Source: Bodo saltans (Eukaryota > Euglenozoa > Kinetoplastea > Eubodonida > Bodonidae). Taken from it: a DNA stretch of 30,626 nucleotides. This document shows positions 17,985-25,549 of the stretch, piece after piece. Where the stretch lies: NCBI GenBank assembly GCA_001460835.1, contig CYKH01001749.1, positions 3,578-34,203 on the forward strand. The letters run 5' to 3'. The translations under genes were made by a program, and so were the position numbers. Below the pieces are notes generated by a model, which saw nothing but the letters and a program-made list of their open reading frames with translations, made no database searches and was not told the origin of the DNA. The first letter of the stretch is position 1. Each line of letters begins with the position of its first letter.

Positions 17985-19335
17985 GGAGAAGGAAAATCAA
18001 ATTGTTAGAACGCTCCAAAAACTTTTTTTGGTTTTACCATTTGCGAACGCAATGAACTTCAAAAAAAAGAAAAGAGATTGAAAAAAGCCATCCAAATCAA
18101 CGTTGTGGTGGAAAACAATATGGCGGCACCATCAACACATCCACATCCACCATCCAAAGAACTCCAAACAAATACCTCGTTGCATTTATTACTGTCTCTC
18201 GTTCCAAGTCAGTCTTCTTTGCGCGCGTGTGTTTTTCCCCTTTCTAGAGTGTACGTGAGTTTTTTTCTTTTCGTTCTACTCCCAGCAACTCGTCCCCCAC
18301 AAACGCAACCTCCCTATGCAAGCAGCCAGGCAGGCTGGAGGAGTACACTAATGAACTGTGTGACGTTGTTCGTGAGGAGCGTCTATGGCGCCGCTCTCGT
18401 GCAATCCTCACCAGTACTTCATGCGCTGTACTTTTCCTCACACTCTCATTGCTATCTTTTCTCGACGTTGTTCTTTTTGTTTTTTTGTTTTTGCGAGCGT
18501 AGCCGCAATCGTGAATTTGATGTGCGCTGTGTGCTTTCTCCAGATGGCGTGAGCTCTGAAATCGCCTCAAAAGACCACCCACACTTCCATTTTTTCTCTC
18601 CTTTTTTAACTTTGCAAAAGAGGGATGTTACGCCATTCTCGAATCAATCACATTCGAAACTTCAACCACCCTCTCACTTTTTCTTTTTCCCTTCCCCGCA
18701 CTCCCTCTTTACCCCATACCTACCTCCAAAGTTAAGATTTTTAATTCTTCTTTCGCGCGTGTGTTAACAACAACAACAAAAAAATGTTGCAGTGGAAGGA
18801 TCCAGTAGAAAATAGTTGAGACTACACATCCCTCCCTCGTCGAGTAGGACAATGTGAAAAGCTGTTGCAACGGGACCACTTTTCAGGACCCCTCGCATCC
18901 TTTCGTGTCGTTACTCACAGCGCAGGCGGGAGACGGTCTCAAGCAAGTACATTTTTGTCTAGATGACTCCAACACAAAATGCAGTGAGGGGAAAACGGAG
19001 TCGCGTTGCGCCTGCTCCTCCTAAAAGGAGCCCGCGGCATTTTTGTTGCAATCCATTATCCTCACCTCCAAAGATTGAGACTTTCTTGTTCTGCTGCATT
19101 TCTTTTTTGGTCGTAACCGAATATGAGTGATGAAAAGGAGCTTTGAGTTGATGGTTGAAGGGGGATCTACGTTTTTTTTGTGTGTTTTTATTTTTGCCTT
19201 CGTGCGAACTTCTAATTTTTAGCAATAATGCGTATCTATGAAGATTGATTGTATTGAGCCCGCTATGTGCATCGTCCTGTTCACCGATTCGAAGAACATC
19301 ACTTGAACATCCAACACACAAGAGTAAAAACAAAA
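17985..19335. other. Long pyrimidine-rich intergenic region
   Basis: This is the longest gene-free stretch (1.35 kb). From about 18140 to 18750 the + strand is heavily C/T-rich, so stop codons, which need purines, are rare: an ATG at 18120 stays open for 215 codons, but the product is a P, F, S, L and H-rich artefact-like sequence. From 18770 to 19330 composition is mixed, with a T-rich tract ending in TTTTTAG near 19222. I see no RNA gene. It could hold transcription or processing signals inside the gene cluster. Confidence 0.5.
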
Positions 19336-20322
19336 ATGATGCGCCTTGCCACACGTGCTTCATGTGCTCAACAGCTTCATTCGGTGGCCATCCGTAGCAC
19401 CGCTGCTGCTGCCGCAGTGTCGGCAACGCCTGCCATTACCTCCTCTGCACCATTTGTGTCCCGTTTTGGGGCGTTCAGAACCTTCACCGATGAGCACCTC
19501 AACACATTTCACAATGACGGCATTGTCTGCATTCCTTCCTTCGTGCCCGCAGCCTACACAGACTATTTGCGTGCCTCGCTGGAAAAGACGGTAGAGGCCG
19601 AGGCCGAGCGTAGAAAGGCAGAGGGCGCATCCTCTCAGAAGGTGACGTCTTTTTCTGCCGAAGGTACCGCAAAGAACGCGTACCTTTCCGATGCTTACTT
19701 TCTGGAGTCTGGAGACAAGATCCGCTACTTTTTAGAGCCAGGACAGACTGAGGTCTCCGTTGGTGCTCTCAATAAAGTGGCGCACGCCCTTCACACCGAT
19801 GGGGGTGCATTCCAAGAATTCACGTCCCATCAGTCGTTCCGTTCCATTGCACGCCGTCTTGGCATTTCCCAGCCCTCCGTCGTGCAGTCCATGTACATCT
19901 TGAAGCCCCCACGCGTCGGTACTGCCGTGGGCGCTCACCAGGACTCCACCTGGATTCACAGCACACCTCTCAGTTGTGTGGCCATGTGGGTTGCGCTCGA
20001 CGACAGCACTATTCACAATTCCTGCCTCCTCGCACTGAAGGGATCACACAAGACCCACGTGCCGCTGTCGAGCAAAGCGTCCCTCATTAACGGAGAGAGT
20101 GTTCTCAGTGGACCACTCCCAAATGTCCCTCTGGAGGCAATGTCGCCGTTGGAGTGCCCCAAAGGCAGCCTCGTGCTGTTCACTGGGCAAACGGTGCACG
20201 GCTCGTTAGGCAACTTGTCGGATAAGCAGCGCCATGCGTACACGTTCCACATGGTGGACGATAGCGCTGTGTGGTCTGAGAATAACTGGTTCGGCAAGCA
20301 CCTCGCACGACTTGCGTTGTAG
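19336..20322 (+). CDS. Phytanoyl-CoA dioxygenase family protein, PHYHD1-like, mitochondrial-like leader
   Basis: This is a predicted Fe(II)/2-oxoglutarate-dependent dioxygenase of 328 residues. It follows PHYHD1 and not the classic phytanoyl-CoA hydroxylase: LESGDKIRYFLE, LNKVAHALH, VVQSMYILK and the ending RHAYTFHMVDDSAVWSENNW all have PHYHD1 counterparts. Iron ligands are H201 and D203 (HQD) and H288 (TVHGS); R299 is placed to bind 2-oxoglutarate. The first 35 residues are rich in R, A and S without acids, like a mitochondrial targeting peptide, which animal PHYHD1 lacks as far as I recall. The physiological substrate of the family is unclear. The ATG at 19336 is the first in frame; an AG at 19221-19222 would leave short upstream ORFs, so a nearer acceptor such as the AG near 19320 is likely. 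Confidence 0.88.
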   Translation: MMRLATRASCAQQLHSVAIRSTAAAAAVSATPAITSSAPFVSRFGAFRTFTDEHLNTFHNDGIVCIPSFVPAAYTDYLRASLEKTVEAEAERRKAEGASSQKVTSFSAEGTAKNAYLSDAYFLESGDKIRYFLEPGQTEVSVGALNKVAHALHTDGGAFQEFTSHQSFRSIARRLGISQPSVVQSMYILKPPRVGTAVGAHQDSTWIHSTPLSCVAMWVALDDSTIHNSCLLALKGSHKTHVPLSSKASLINGESVLSGPLPNVPLEAMSPLECPKGSLVLFTGQTVHGSLGNLSDKQRHAYTFHMVDDSAVWSENNWFGKHLARLAL

Positions 20323-20452
20323 AGACAATATCAAGGAGGAGTCTGGGGAAGTAATTCCCTTTGAACTTGAATGGGGTTGGTTCTGTGACACTGCTTCGGG
20401 AATACTTTTAGCGTTTGTTGTTGTTTCTTTTTCTTTCTGGTGCACAACGAAA

Positions 20453-20665
20453 ATGGAGATGCTTCTAGGTGAAATCCGGAACCTGCTTTCCAACGCGTCT
20501 AGAGAGCCTTCCTTTGTTAAGACACCCCAGGTGAGCGACGCGGCCAAAACACAAAAGCGAGAACTTAACGACAAAATTGAAAATCAGAATCGAATGAGGT
20601 ATCTTACCATTTCCTCTCTTTTGCTTTTATTTATTTTCCACTGCGTTTGTTTTTGCGACGAATGA
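20453..20665 (+). CDS. Possible small tail-anchored membrane protein (70 aa)
   Basis: The ATG-started ORF gives 70 residues: a charged, coil-like N-terminal 48 residues followed by a strongly hydrophobic stretch (YLTISSLLLLFIFHCVCF) close to the C-terminus, as in tail-anchored proteins. It follows a clear T-rich tract, but no AG lies between tract and ATG, so the acceptor would be AG at 20410-20411 or inside the first codons (20457-20458, selecting the ATG at 20459). The hydrophobic part is encoded by the next T-rich tract, so it may only reflect base composition. I recognise no family. Confidence 0.28.
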   Translation: MEMLLGEIRNLLSNASREPSFVKTPQVSDAAKTQKRELNDKIENQNRMRYLTISSLLLLFIFHCVCFCDE

Positions 20666-20757
20666 CATCGATGAGTGTTTTTCCCCCCTGAGTTATTTTG
20701 CTCAATCATTCACACTGTGATTGTTTCAACATTACTTGCTTATTTTACATGCGTCAC

Positions 20758-20759
20758 AG
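20758..20759 (+). promoter_or_regulatory. Candidate trans-splice acceptor of TRAPPC5 gene
   Basis: The AG of GCGTCACAG follows T/C-rich sequence and lies 19 bases before the start at 20779. It falls after an upstream in-frame ATG at 20749, which argues that 20779 is the real start. Confidence 0.5.
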
Positions 20760-20778
20760 TTGTAAGTGTGATTTTAAA

Positions 20779-21450
20779 ATGTCTCGACCTTCTAGCAATT
20801 ATCGTCCTCAACAAAGTCAGTCCATTGGTGGTTCCCAAGGTGCGGCTGCCAGCAGCGTCCTTGATCGACCACTCCGGATCGATGACAACGCAGCTCCAAA
20901 AGTGTCATTCTCAGCGTTTGCGTTTTTATTCTCGGAAATGTGTTCTCGAGCAAACCTTGTTCCCACGAAGGTAAAAACAGTCCTAGAGACGGAGGAGCGC
21001 CTTGCAACAATCGGTGTGCAAGCAGGCATCCGCAGCGTGCAACTTGCGGCACTTCGCGATCCCATCGGCTTTAAACAACGACCGTTAACGATGGAGGCAG
21101 TGTTGCGACTTATTGCCGAGAAGTTGTGGGTTCGGTGGTTTGGGAAGCAAGCCGATTTCCAGAAAGACACTGGCACGCCAAGATTCTTTATTACCGACGA
21201 CGACCCACTTATCATTCGCCACATTCACCCCACCCCCGACTACGTGGACTCTGCCAACCACAACACGTGGTTCATGTCTTACGCAAGCTTTGTCGCTGGC
21301 ATGATTCGGGGAGTTCTTCAAAGTTGTCAGTTTCCAGCGCAAGTTGCGACGTATCATCAGCCTGAAGAGGCAACGCCCCGGTGTACGTGGTACGTTGTGG
21401 AATTTGAAGAACACGTGTGGGATCGTGCTAGGAGGCTCAAGCAAGCTTGA
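20779..21450 (+). CDS. TRAPPC5: TRAPP complex subunit 5 (TRAPPC5/Trs31)
   Basis: TRAPP is the tethering complex and Rab1/Ypt1 exchange factor for ER-Golgi traffic; this subunit is part of its core. The 223-residue product aligns with human TRAPPC5 by eye: VSFSAFAFLFSEM, WVRWFGKQADF, RFFITDDDPLI, ASFVAGMIRGVL, FPAQVATYH and VVEFEEHVWDRAR, in the right order and spacing. The first 40 residues are a low-complexity S/Q/A extension not needed for the fold, and a short insert (about residues 157-163) precedes the WFMSYASF block. The start is the first ATG after the AG at 20759; an ATG at 20749 lies before that site. The next gene follows about 150 bases downstream. Confidence 0.92.
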   Translation: MSRPSSNYRPQQSQSIGGSQGAAASSVLDRPLRIDDNAAPKVSFSAFAFLFSEMCSRANLVPTKVKTVLETEERLATIGVQAGIRSVQLAALRDPIGFKQRPLTMEAVLRLIAEKLWVRWFGKQADFQKDTGTPRFFITDDDPLIIRHIHPTPDYVDSANHNTWFMSYASFVAGMIRGVLQSCQFPAQVATYHQPEEATPRCTWYVVEFEEHVWDRARRLKQA

Positions 21451-21583
21451 CAAAGCCTAGCTCCTGGCTCAAATTTTCTTTCTGCGAACATCATGATGCC
21501 TCTTGAGATTGTGTTGTTTGACAATGAAAGATATTTTCCCTTTAAAGAAACCTTTACTGGCCTTTTTTCTTGTCAAAACAAAA

Positions 21584-21604
21584 CAGATGCAAATCTTGGC
21601 ATGA
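21584..21604 (+). promoter_or_regulatory. Acceptor and five-codon upstream ORF overlapping the start
   Basis: A tract CCTTTTTTCTTGTC ends at the CAG 21584-21586. The very next base begins an ATG (21587) whose frame stops after five codons at 21602-21604, overlapping the double ATG (21601 and 21604) of the main gene. Such an arrangement could reduce translation of the main frame; whether it does is unknown. Confidence 0.4.
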
Positions 21605-23004
21605 TGAAACGTTTTTCATTTGCCCTTCTCAGCAACACTCCCTCACGAACGTCTTCGCTGTCGTCGTCGTTAATCTGCTCGTTGTTGATGTTCGGTCGAT
21701 TTGCAAGCAGCACCGTGTCCGCCCCAACCGCGTCTGACGTTGGAACGCAAGTGCAACGTATAATCCAACAGCATGTAGTTCGTGCCGTGTCCACGCCCAC
21801 CAACCAACCGTCCTACCTGCTTGTGAAAGATATCGCCAGAGACATTCCCGATGATGTCATGGAACGTATTTGCGAGCAGCACGGAGGACTTTCCGCATTC
21901 CTGCGCAGCAACACCAGCGGAGTTGGAGCCCACGAGAAGCGACACCTGGCCGCAGATGCCGATGGCAATCTTCACATCGTAAAGAGGGGCGGGATGGATG
22001 CACTACCACTGCTGCGTATTGGACCTGTTGTACTAGTTCCTCAAGCTCCAGCCTCCCCTCCAATGAGATCGAGTGCGTCGGCGTCACTCGTAGCGAATAT
22101 GTTGAGCCACAAACCTGCGCCAATTGTGGAAAAAGACTCCCTCATGCACCCTCGCGCATGGCATCGTATTTCTGACCTGACAGATGGTTCTGCCATCCCC
22201 CCGTCGCCCGACCTAATAGCGTCGGTGGGTAACGAGCTGCTTGGGCTGAATCCAGCGCCACGCTTAGTGCACTCCGAAAACGTCCTAGCATATTTAGAGT
22301 TGAGTAAAGATTATGCGCCAGATGTTGTGAAAGCATTGCGGCGCCTGAATCCAACATGTACCGTACTGACTCCTTCCCCACCACCTGCAGACTATGATGC
22401 CTTCCGACTTGCTCGATTTCTCTCAACAGAGACGTTTACGCCCCTATCGAGTCTTCGGCGCGCACCAGGGACTCTCCCCAGCGAAATCACTCACGACACG
22501 GATGTCAACGCGTTGCATTGCTGGGACGTCACACAAGAGGACCCTTTATGGATTGCATTGCATTTTCCCTCGATGTTTCTGCTAGATGACGCAGATAGGC
22601 CTAGTGCTCTCTTGTTTTTGTTAAATGAGGAGTATCGATCACGGCATTTATCAACAACTGGTTCAAAGTATCAAGCAATGACTATTGAACAGCTTGAAGA
22701 GGCTCTCGCTGCAGGTCGAAAGGAGCTCAAGAACCATAGCTACAAATTCTTGAAGGTACGCAAAGCGATCAAACGAGCGATGCAGCAGAAGAAGTGGCCG
22801 TTGGGATCCCCATTTCTCAATCAAGACGTTCTGGCGTACTATGTGTTCGACTTGCTACCCGAAGGTCAAGTGGTAGGGCTGGACGATGTTCGAACCAAAA
22901 TGATACCGGCCTCCATTCTTGAACGATGTGGAACGTTCTCAGACGCCGAAACGATGTGGAACGTTCTCAGACGCCGAGTTTATGAAATATCCGCATCTGT
23001 TTGA
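21601..23004 (+). CDS. Unknown mitochondrial-like protein, 5' part of a frameshifted gene
   Basis: I do not recognise the family. The start at 21601 is chosen because a leader rich in R, S, F and L without acids follows (MMKRFSFALLSNTPSRTSS), like a mitochondrial targeting peptide; 21493 is also in frame but lies upstream of the likely splice acceptor at 21586. The body shows repeated helical modules of the type LLxxLPxGxxVxLxDVxxxIP...FLxxxPxxF, which suggests small RNA- or protein-binding folds in tandem, as seen in several kinetoplastid mitochondrial proteins; this is weak inference. The frame is broken after about residue 450 by a perfect 28-base tandem duplication (22922-22977). The last 17 residues of this ORF are read in the wrong frame; the protein continues in another frame to 23341. 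Confidence 0.7.
   Translation: MMKRFSFALLSNTPSRTSSLSSSLICSLLMFGRFASSTVSAPTASDVGTQVQRIIQQHVVRAVSTPTNQPSYLLVKDIARDIPDDVMERICEQHGGLSAFLRSNTSGVGAHEKRHLAADADGNLHIVKRGGMDALPLLRIGPVVLVPQAPASPPMRSSASASLVANMLSHKPAPIVEKDSLMHPRAWHRISDLTDGSAIPPSPDLIASVGNELLGLNPAPRLVHSENVLAYLELSKDYAPDVVKALRRLNPTCTVLTPSPPPADYDAFRLARFLSTETFTPLSSLRRAPGTLPSEITHDTDVNALHCWDVTQEDPLWIALHFPSMFLLDDADRPSALLFLLNEEYRSRHLSTTGSKYQAMTIEQLEEALAAGRKELKNHSYKFLKVRKAIKRAMQQKKWPLGSPFLNQDVLAYYVFDLLPEGQVVGLDDVRTKMIPASILERCGTFSDAETMWNVLRRRVYEISASV
22922..22977 (+). repeat. Perfect 28-base tandem duplication that shifts the frame
   Basis: Units 22922-22949 and 22950-22977 are identical at all 28 bases. As 28 is not a multiple of three, the second copy shifts the reading frame. 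Both frames read the same phrase (RCGTFSDAE) on either side, which shows the coding sequence before and after is continuous when one unit is ignored. Confidence 0.95.
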
Positions 23005-23341
23005 TATGTCTATGTCCGTTGGAGCGACTATTCGGATCCGCCGACGTGAACAGGACGAGGAAGCCGATCCCACAACAATGCAATTGGAGGACTTGCAAAT
23101 CCTTGCGTTGATTCACGAAAGTTTGCCAAAGAATTTTGCCGGGGATCGAAGCATTTCTGCATCTTTTCTGGGATCTCGAATAGGGAGAGTTCACTCCAAG
23201 CAATGCCGAGCGTGGCTGGCGGCAACGTCATGGACGAAGTACCCAACCATATTCCAGCGAGACCCCAAGTTTCCATCTGATCTTCGACTTCTCATTAACG
23301 TCGCAGAGATGGTGCGAATTATTCAAGAACTGGTTGGGTGA
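22978..23341 (+). CDS. 3' part of the frameshifted unknown gene
   Basis: This segment continues the protein of 21601-23004 in the frame reached if one 28-base unit is skipped. It begins with FMKYPHLFDMSM, which fits the repeated module ending (yPxLF) seen earlier in the protein, and ends after about 120 residues with LRLLINVAEMVRIIQELVG. Only one inner ATG (22982) would allow separate translation, with no splice signal next to it, so it is not a likely independent gene. With one duplication unit, the whole protein would be about 570 residues from 21601. Confidence 0.65.
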
Positions 23342-23503
23342 GGCGATGTTCTGCTGTGTGATGGTCTCCTTGTTTGTTTGTTGAATTTCTTTTATCAGAT
23401 ACCTTCTCTCGTCGCGAGTTTTTTTGTGATGACACATATTTTCTTTGCATTGCTTGAAACCTAATTTCAAGGTTCGCATTAGACATGTTATTTCGATTCA
23501 TTT

Positions 23504-23505
23504 AG
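23504..23505 (+). promoter_or_regulatory. Candidate trans-splice acceptor one base before a start codon
   Basis: TTATTTCGATTCATTTAG is followed by G and then the ATG at 23507. If used, the mRNA leader would be the spliced leader plus one base. Confidence 0.5.
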
Positions 23506-23506
23506 G

Positions 23507-24190
23507 ATGTTACCTAAGTTTCTCATCGTGCTGAGTTTGCTGTGTTGTCTGTTGCATTGCCTCTTTGTCGGCACAGATGCAATTTCAAACATGGTCGTCA
23601 GCAACTACACGATTGCTGGCAATACAAGCCAATGGACCAACCACTATTTGTCGAGAATCGACCCTGCTGCTATCGCCGCGTACGTAGCAACTCTCAACAA
23701 CACGAATTTCTCTTCTGCTCCAAATGCGACGACACAAGCGCTGTTGTATGTTTGGTCTCAGTCTCCTCAGGCGCGAAGCATCGCGGCATTTGCAGCGTCC
23801 CCTCAATCACGTCTGACATCAAGCACTGTGACGGCGTGGACTGCCAACAGCTCGTCGAGCGGCGCGGTGTTTCTCCACACGTCCTACGCGGTGGTGTACC
23901 TTGACGGGTTGCTGCGAACAGGCAGCAGCCTTGACACTAACGTGTTTACTGTGAGCTCCTCTGGGGTTGACCGTGCATCGGTTATGATTTATCCGTCGTG
24001 CCCTTTTCAAACAGCGATCTTCAATGGTTCTACCATGACTGTCACACCTGAACAACAGCAGCTACCGATTATTTGTGTTCAGGCAACTGCTCTGTTAGCA
24101 GTGCAGTCTTCGCTGCTTCAGATTATCAGACTGCACTTGTTGATGCTTATGGACCAAGGATACCAGCTTTTCAATTTTATTGGCAGCTAA
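23507..24190 (+). CDS. Predicted secreted or surface glycoprotein, family unknown
   Basis: The 227-residue product begins with a clear signal peptide: K4, then a hydrophobic run to about residue 22 and a likely cleavage near TDA (residues 23-25). At least six N-glycosylation sequons follow (NYT, NTS, NNT, NFS, NAT, NSS, NGS), and the body is rich in S, T, A and N, as in a surface or lysosomal glycoprotein. The last 40 residues contain a hydrophobic stretch (LLAVQSSLLQIIRLHLLMLM) that could anchor it in a membrane. I recognise no domain. Another frame is open from 24052 to 24375 and looks protein-like up to about 24190, so a frameshift near the end cannot be excluded. Confidence 0.65.
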   Translation: MLPKFLIVLSLLCCLLHCLFVGTDAISNMVVSNYTIAGNTSQWTNHYLSRIDPAAIAAYVATLNNTNFSSAPNATTQALLYVWSQSPQARSIAAFAASPQSRLTSSTVTAWTANSSSSGAVFLHTSYAVVYLDGLLRTGSSLDTNVFTVSSSGVDRASVMIYPSCPFQTAIFNGSTMTVTPEQQQLPIICVQATALLAVQSSLLQIIRLHLLMLMDQGYQLFNFIGS

Positions 24191-24267
24191 AACGCGCACA
24201 TTCGTGTTTTTTTTTCGTGTGTGGTTATTTAAAGTTCGATTGTATCTTGAGGCACTCGCTTGCCAAC

Positions 24268-24288
24268 TTTCTTTGCTTTTTTGTCCAG
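24268..24288 (+). promoter_or_regulatory. Trans-splice acceptor candidate for CFAP410
   Basis: The tract CTTTCTTTGCTTTTTTGTCCAG ends with AG at 24287-24288. No ATG occurs in the 59 bases before the start codon at 24348. This is a textbook-like kinetoplastid acceptor. Confidence 0.55.
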
Positions 24289-24347
24289 GGTAAACGCAAC
24301 CAGAGCGCTTTTTTCAATTTGAAATTCATCACATCGTGCGGACCGCG

Positions 24348-25301
24348 ATGGCCGGCATTCTCACTGCAAACCTAGTCCTCCAGAAGACAAAGTTGGACAA
24401 CCTCAAACACGTTCGAAAACTTAACGTTTGTGGCGTCCACGTCAGCGACATCAGCGTCTTACGCGATGCCAAGTACGTTGAAGTGCTGTCGCTGAGTGTG
24501 AACGAAATTCAAGATCTCGAGCCGCTGTCTGCCTGCAGCAATTTACGAGAAATCTACCTTAGAAAAAACGACATTAGTGATATTGCTCAAATCTTGCATC
24601 TATCTCGATTGCCTTTTCTCTCATCCCTCACGCTGAGTGATAATCCTGTTTCCGTGGATCCAAGCTACCGCAAGTTCTGCGTTGCAGCACTTCCGACGTT
24701 AGTGAAGTTCGATGATGTCGATGTCAGTCCGGCTGAACGTGCGGATGCAGAGAGAGCCTTCCCCGACCTTGCCTATGCAACCCCACCTGCTCCCCTAGCT
24801 CCGCTGTCATCATCAACGGCTATCTTTGGAACGCCGCCGCGCCCTTCAACAGGAGCAAGAGATCGTAACAACTACAGTCCACCCGCCGCTCGAGGCAGCA
24901 TCGCATACGACATGGACGATGGGCCTTCACAACACAACTCCAATCGCCGAGGAGGCGGCAATGCAGCGGTGTCTGCTGGTGGGGATAGACTCGCCCGTAA
25001 GTTTCAAGAGTTGTCTTCCCAGTACGACGAGATGCCCGTCGGTGGCAGCCGTAGCAGTGGCGCCGTCTCTGCTCGTGGGCCTCGGTCCACTCCAGCAGCA
25101 TTTCAACAAAACTATGTTGCTGCACCAGCAGTTGGCCACCAACCACCTGCCACAGCTCGTGTCAGCAGTTCTCATTCATCTTCACCAGTAGTAGGAGGGC
25201 CTCGTGAGGAGGGTGTTGTTGCCGCAATCAAGTTGCTTTTAGATGAGCTATCGCCCGCTGCACTACTGGAAGTTCGTCGCTACATCGATGCCACTCGCTA
25301 A
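24348..25301 (+). CDS. CFAP410: Cilia- and flagella-associated protein 410 (C21orf2 family)
   Basis: The 317-residue protein has the CFAP410 layout. The N-terminal leucine-rich repeat domain (residues 1-140) carries the family lines VRKLNVCGVHVSDIS, EVLSLSVNEIQDLEPLSAC and LREIYLRKNDI, ending in a cap with RKFCVAALPTLVKFDDVDV. A long disordered linker rich in P, S, G and R follows. A short C-terminal helical domain (about 287-317, VVAAIKLLLDELSPAALLEVRRYI) matches the small oligomerising C-terminal bundle known from CFAP410. The protein works at the basal body and in flagellum assembly or maintenance, with NEK1-type kinases as partners in animals. The ATG at 24348 is the first after the acceptor at 24288 and aligns with the family start. 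Confidence 0.9.
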   Translation: MAGILTANLVLQKTKLDNLKHVRKLNVCGVHVSDISVLRDAKYVEVLSLSVNEIQDLEPLSACSNLREIYLRKNDISDIAQILHLSRLPFLSSLTLSDNPVSVDPSYRKFCVAALPTLVKFDDVDVSPAERADAERAFPDLAYATPPAPLAPLSSSTAIFGTPPRPSTGARDRNNYSPPAARGSIAYDMDDGPSQHNSNRRGGGNAAVSAGGDRLARKFQELSSQYDEMPVGGSRSSGAVSARGPRSTPAAFQQNYVAAPAVGHQPPATARVSSSHSSSPVVGGPREEGVVAAIKLLLDELSPAALLEVRRYIDATR

Positions 25302-25439
25302 AATCATTGCGATCAACTGGAATAAAATGTGCTGAACGTCTCTTCGGGCCCCCCACACACACTCAAAAAGAAAAGCAACTACGCACCACGCTTACGCTTA
25401 CTATTTAGATTTTAGACAGAGAATCAGAGAGGATCAAAT

Positions 25440-25503
25440 AAACACTTTTAAAATAAAGTGTTTGAGTTTACTCCAATCAATTAGTACTTCTATTGTAATT
25501 GAT
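25440..25503 (+). other. Two adjacent AT-rich hairpins upstream of the kinesin gene
   Basis: Hairpin 1 pairs AAACACTTT (25440-25448) with AAAGTGTTT (25455-25463) around a 6-base loop. Hairpin 2 pairs ATCAATTA (25476-25483) with TAATTGAT (25496-25503) around a 12-base loop. Both stems are perfect. They lie directly upstream of the likely splice acceptor at 25519-25520, in the CFAP410 3' UTR or the spacer. AT-rich DNA makes chance hairpins more likely. Confidence 0.45.
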
Positions 25504-25518
25504 GCTAAACGAAGCTAC

Positions 25519-25520
25519 AG
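25519..25520 (+). promoter_or_regulatory. Candidate trans-splice acceptor of the kinesin gene
   Basis: AG of GAAGCTACAG lies 29 bases before the ATG at 25550, with no ATG between. The upstream tract is only moderately pyrimidine-rich. Confidence 0.4.
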
Positions 25521-25549
25521 GAGAGCAAAATTTCTAAGAGAAGAGAAAG

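Larger units (their letters stand above)
20323..20778. other. Intergenic region with two separate pyrimidine tracts
   Basis: The 456 bases contain two T-rich tracts, at about 20411-20438 and 20602-20650, with a third looser one leading to the CAG at 20757-20759. Two well-separated tracts in one short spacer hint at a small gene between them (see 20453-20665). Confidence 0.45.

Noticed and set aside
18120-18767. 215-codon ORF in the long pyrimidine-rich spacer
   Set aside because: C/T-rich DNA rarely contains stop codons, and the product is low-complexity P, F, S, H and L without domains.
19014-19031. GCTCCT...AGGAGC hairpin in the long spacer
   Set aside because: Only a 6-bp stem; likely by chance in 1.35 kb.
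20602-20760. Possible cis-intron (AG|GTATCT ... TTTTTCC ... CAG)
   Set aside because: Cis-introns are extremely rare in kinetoplastids, and the sequence is explained by the TRAPPC5 trans-splice region; no exon on the left joins in frame to a known protein.
24052-24375. Alternative frame over the end of the glycoprotein gene
   Set aside because: It reads protein-like up to about 24190 but then runs through the next pyrimidine tract and over the CFAP410 start; without read evidence a frameshift is not supported.
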